Position numbers and translations under genes: made by a program. DNA of 33,755 bases, from contig JAKBCO010000004.1 in NCBI GenBank assembly GCA_021807785.1, positions 1 through 33,755 on the forward strand. The letters are read 5' to 3'. Source of the stretch: Pseudomonadota bacterium. GTDB lineage: Bacteria; Pseudomonadota; Alphaproteobacteria; Acetobacterales; Acetobacteraceae. Of the stretch, positions 32,505 to 33,755 are shown piece after piece. How positions within the stretch are numbered: position 1 is the first letter of the stretch; each line of letters begins with the position of its first letter. The notes beneath the pieces are model-generated. The model saw only the letters and a program-made list of their open reading frames with translations, had not been told where the DNA came from and made no database searches.

Positions 32505-33526
32505 GTCGCTTCGCTTTCCAGCTGGTGGGGGCGCCCGGCGGGGTCGCGGACGGTGTTGCCAGGGCCGAGATAGTCGGGGCCGATCGGCACTTTGCCGGCC
32601 CCGCCCGGGATATCCAGCACATAGGTGGGCCAGGCGAGGCCAGTGACCCGCCCGCGCAGCGCCCTGAGCAGGGCCTGGCCGCGGGCGATGGGGACGTGGA
32701 ACCTCGCGGTGCCGGGGGCGGGGTCCAGCTGATGCAGGTAATAGGGTTTGACCCGGGCGGCGAGCATGGCGCGGAACAGCGCCTCCAGCGCCTCGGGGCT
32801 GTCGTTCACGCCGGCGAGCAGCACCGACTGGCCGAGCAGCGGCAGGCCGGCGCGGCGCAGGCGGTCGAGCGCGGCACGGCCGGCCTGGGTGAACTCGCTG
32901 GCGTGGTTGGCGTGCAGGACGAGCCAGAGCGGGGTGGTGGTTTCGAGGGCGGCGAGCAGGGCGGGGGTGATCCGCTCCGGGGTGGCGAGCGGGAGGCGGG
33001 TGTGGATGCGGAGGGTTTCGATGTGGGGGATGGCGTCGAGGGCGCGCAGGATGGCGCCGAGGCGGCTTGGGGCGAGCATCAGCGGATCGCCGCCGGTCAG
33101 GATCACTTCGCGGATTTCGGGGCGGGCGGCGAGCCAGGCGAGGGCGGCGGCGAGCTCGGGTCGGCTCAGCAGGCCGCCATCGGGGCCGACATGTTCGCGG
33201 CGGAAGCAGAAGCGGCAATAGACCGGGCAGGCGAGCAGGGGCTTGAGCAGGGCGCGGTCCTGGTAGCGATGGACGACGCCCTTGAGCGGGGAGAGGGCGT
33301 CATCGCCGATCGGGTCGGGGTGCTCGTGGGGGGCGTGGCGGAGCTCGTCCGGGTGGGGGACGAACTGGCGGGCGATGGGGTCGTCGGGGGATTCGATGAG
33401 GGCGGCGAGGGTGGGGGGGATGGCGATGGCGTAGCGCGCGGCGACGGCGTCGAGCGCCGGGCGCTGGGTTTCGGGGACGAGGCCGGCGGCGATCAGCGCG
33501 GCTTGGGTGCGGAGGGGGGCGGACAC
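32501..33526 (-). CDS. Radical SAM enzyme of the KamA family, EpmB-like (EF-P lysine 2,3-aminomutase)
   Basis: This 341-residue protein has the radical SAM cluster motif CPVYCRFCFRR, with cysteines at 100, 104 and 107. It also has VILTGGDPLM, IHTRLPLATPERIT, and LDIPGGAGKVP with the PLP-binding lysine at 312. The length equals E. coli EpmB (about 342) and is much shorter than catabolic KamA (about 470). EpmB converts alpha-lysine to (R)-beta-lysine, which EpmA attaches to elongation factor P. Neither efp nor epmA is in the window, so the role is inferred from length and motifs. The start is GTG 33526 with no clear Shine-Dalgarno sequence. It is the first gene of a coupled trio with the O-antigen-ligase-like and ABC-F genes. 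Confidence 0.85.
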   Translation of the reverse strand: MSAPLRTQAALIAAGLVPETQRPALDAVAARYAIAIPPTLAALIESPDDPIARQFVPHPDELRHAPHEHPDPIGDDALSPLKGVVHRYQDRALLKPLLACPVYCRFCFRREHVGPDGGLLSRPELAAALAWLAARPEIREVILTGGDPLMLAPSRLGAILRALDAIPHIETLRIHTRLPLATPERITPALLAALETTTPLWLVLHANHASEFTQAGRAALDRLRRAGLPLLGQSVLLAGVNDSPEALEALFRAMLAARVKPYYLHQLDPAPGTARFHVPIARGQALLRALRGRVTGLAWPTYVLDIPGGAGKVPIGPDYLGPGNTVRDPAGRPHQLESEAT

Positions 33527-33570
33527 GGGGGGGAGATAGGCCCGATCCGGGGGTGGGCGCTACCCTGGGT

Positions 33571-33612
33571 CGTTAGTTGGTATATCGTAACATTCTGGGC
33601 GTGCGTTTTTGC
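33571..33612 (-). promoter_or_regulatory. AT-richer promoter-like segment ahead of the epmB-like gene
   Basis: This 42-bp stretch is clearly AT-richer than its surroundings and lies 45 bp before the GTG start, in the 107-bp gap to the partial gene. The minus strand contains TACGAT and GATATA, both weak -10 candidates, but no good -35. The ends GTTA (33573-33576) and TAAC (33588-33591) form a short inverted repeat. It is the only plausible place for a promoter of the trio. Confidence 0.3.
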
Positions 33613-33633
33613 TTGGCGTCCGGGGTTGCCCCC

Positions 33634-33755
33634 TCACCCTCGGAACGAATACGGGATCGGCTGGAGTTCGGGCGGCTTGAGGTGGGGCCCCAGCCAGACC
33701 GGCCGCTTGTCGTGGTTGTGGCGCTTGTCGCGCGCCACCTCCCGCACCCGCACCT
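33634..33755 (-). CDS. Unrecognised protein, C-terminal 39 residues only (partial)
   Basis: A reading frame enters from the right edge and ends at the TGA at 33636-33634. The visible tail includes REVARDKRHNHDKRPVWLGP and then HLKPPELQPIPYSFRG. Third codon positions are mostly G or C and the residues look like real protein, with charged, aromatic and Pro residues in a non-repetitive order, unlike the Arg/Ala-rich shadows elsewhere. I do not recognise the family, and the fragment is too short to assign. It is on the same strand as the EpmB-like gene, with 107 bp between them. Confidence 0.55.
   Translation of the reverse strand, partial: VRVREVARDKRHNHDKRPVWLGPHLKPPELQPIPYSFRG

Noticed and set aside
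31230-33218. Very long N-terminal extension of the O-antigen-ligase-like gene
   Set aside because: The first 238 residues are Arg/Pro-rich and overlap the EpmB-like gene in another frame. The real start is GTG 32504.
33621-33633. GGGG-TTG-CCCC hairpin as terminator of the edge gene
   Set aside because: The stem is only 4 bp and no U-tract follows, so it is not distinguishable from chance in this GC-rich DNA.

Overview
This is a very GC-rich window with strong G/C bias at third codon positions. Gene content and protein flavour point to an alphaproteobacterium, and I would guess Rhodospirillales or Acetobacteraceae. The clues are a minCDE operon, an ArsR-methyltransferase (SahR-like) regulator next to metH, a DUF29 gene, and a palindromic interspersed repeat of the kind common in these genomes. 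The lineage is an inference from style, not from a marker gene. I saw no tRNA, rRNA, CRISPR array, insertion sequence or prophage gene.

Layout. (1) 1-2936, minus strand: a CaiB/BaiF CoA-transferase, then an ArsR-methyltransferase fusion and the start of metH, with a palindromic operator (1681-1700) just before the regulator. (2) 3086-11615, plus strand: a compact four-gene operon of PEP synthase, Pfk-2-type phosphofructokinase, a GltD-like flavoprotein with a C-terminal double [4Fe-4S] domain, and a full-length pyruvate:ferredoxin oxidoreductase. An FNR/FixK-like box lies ahead of it. (3) 11616-12196: a 580-bp stretch with no convincing gene. (4) 12197-15783, plus strand: minC-minD-minE, a hotdog thioesterase, a divergent SDR and a DUF29 protein. 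(5) 15775-20181, minus strand: four nearly contiguous genes for an oxalyl-CoA-synthetase-like ligase, a ketopantoate-reductase-like protein, a DMT transporter and a MetX-like alpha/beta hydrolase. (6) 20235-29027, minus strand: a complete MdtABC-type RND efflux operon (outer-membrane factor, adaptor, two permeases). (7) 29028-29370: a spacer with an inverted pair of palindromic repeats. (8) 29371-33526, minus strand: a translationally coupled trio of an EpmB/KamA-like radical SAM enzyme, an O-antigen-ligase-family membrane protein and an ABC-F ATPase. (9) The 3' end of an unrecognised gene at the right edge.

How the genes work together. The second block looks like an oxygen-limitation module. 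PFOR interconverts pyruvate and acetyl-CoA with ferredoxin, the GltD-like protein could pass those electrons to NADP(H), PEP synthase returns pyruvate to PEP, and PfkB supplies the phosphofructokinase step that many alphaproteobacteria lack. The first block is a methionine-cycle unit that probably senses S-adenosylhomocysteine. The RND block is a self-contained tripartite pump. Tight overlaps (GTGA, ATGA, TGATG) recur, so much of the window is probably translated from a few polycistronic messages. I did not find a clearly undescribed system. The best leads are the FNR-like box on the PFOR operon, the SahR-type operator, and the oxalyl-CoA-synthetase-like gene cluster.
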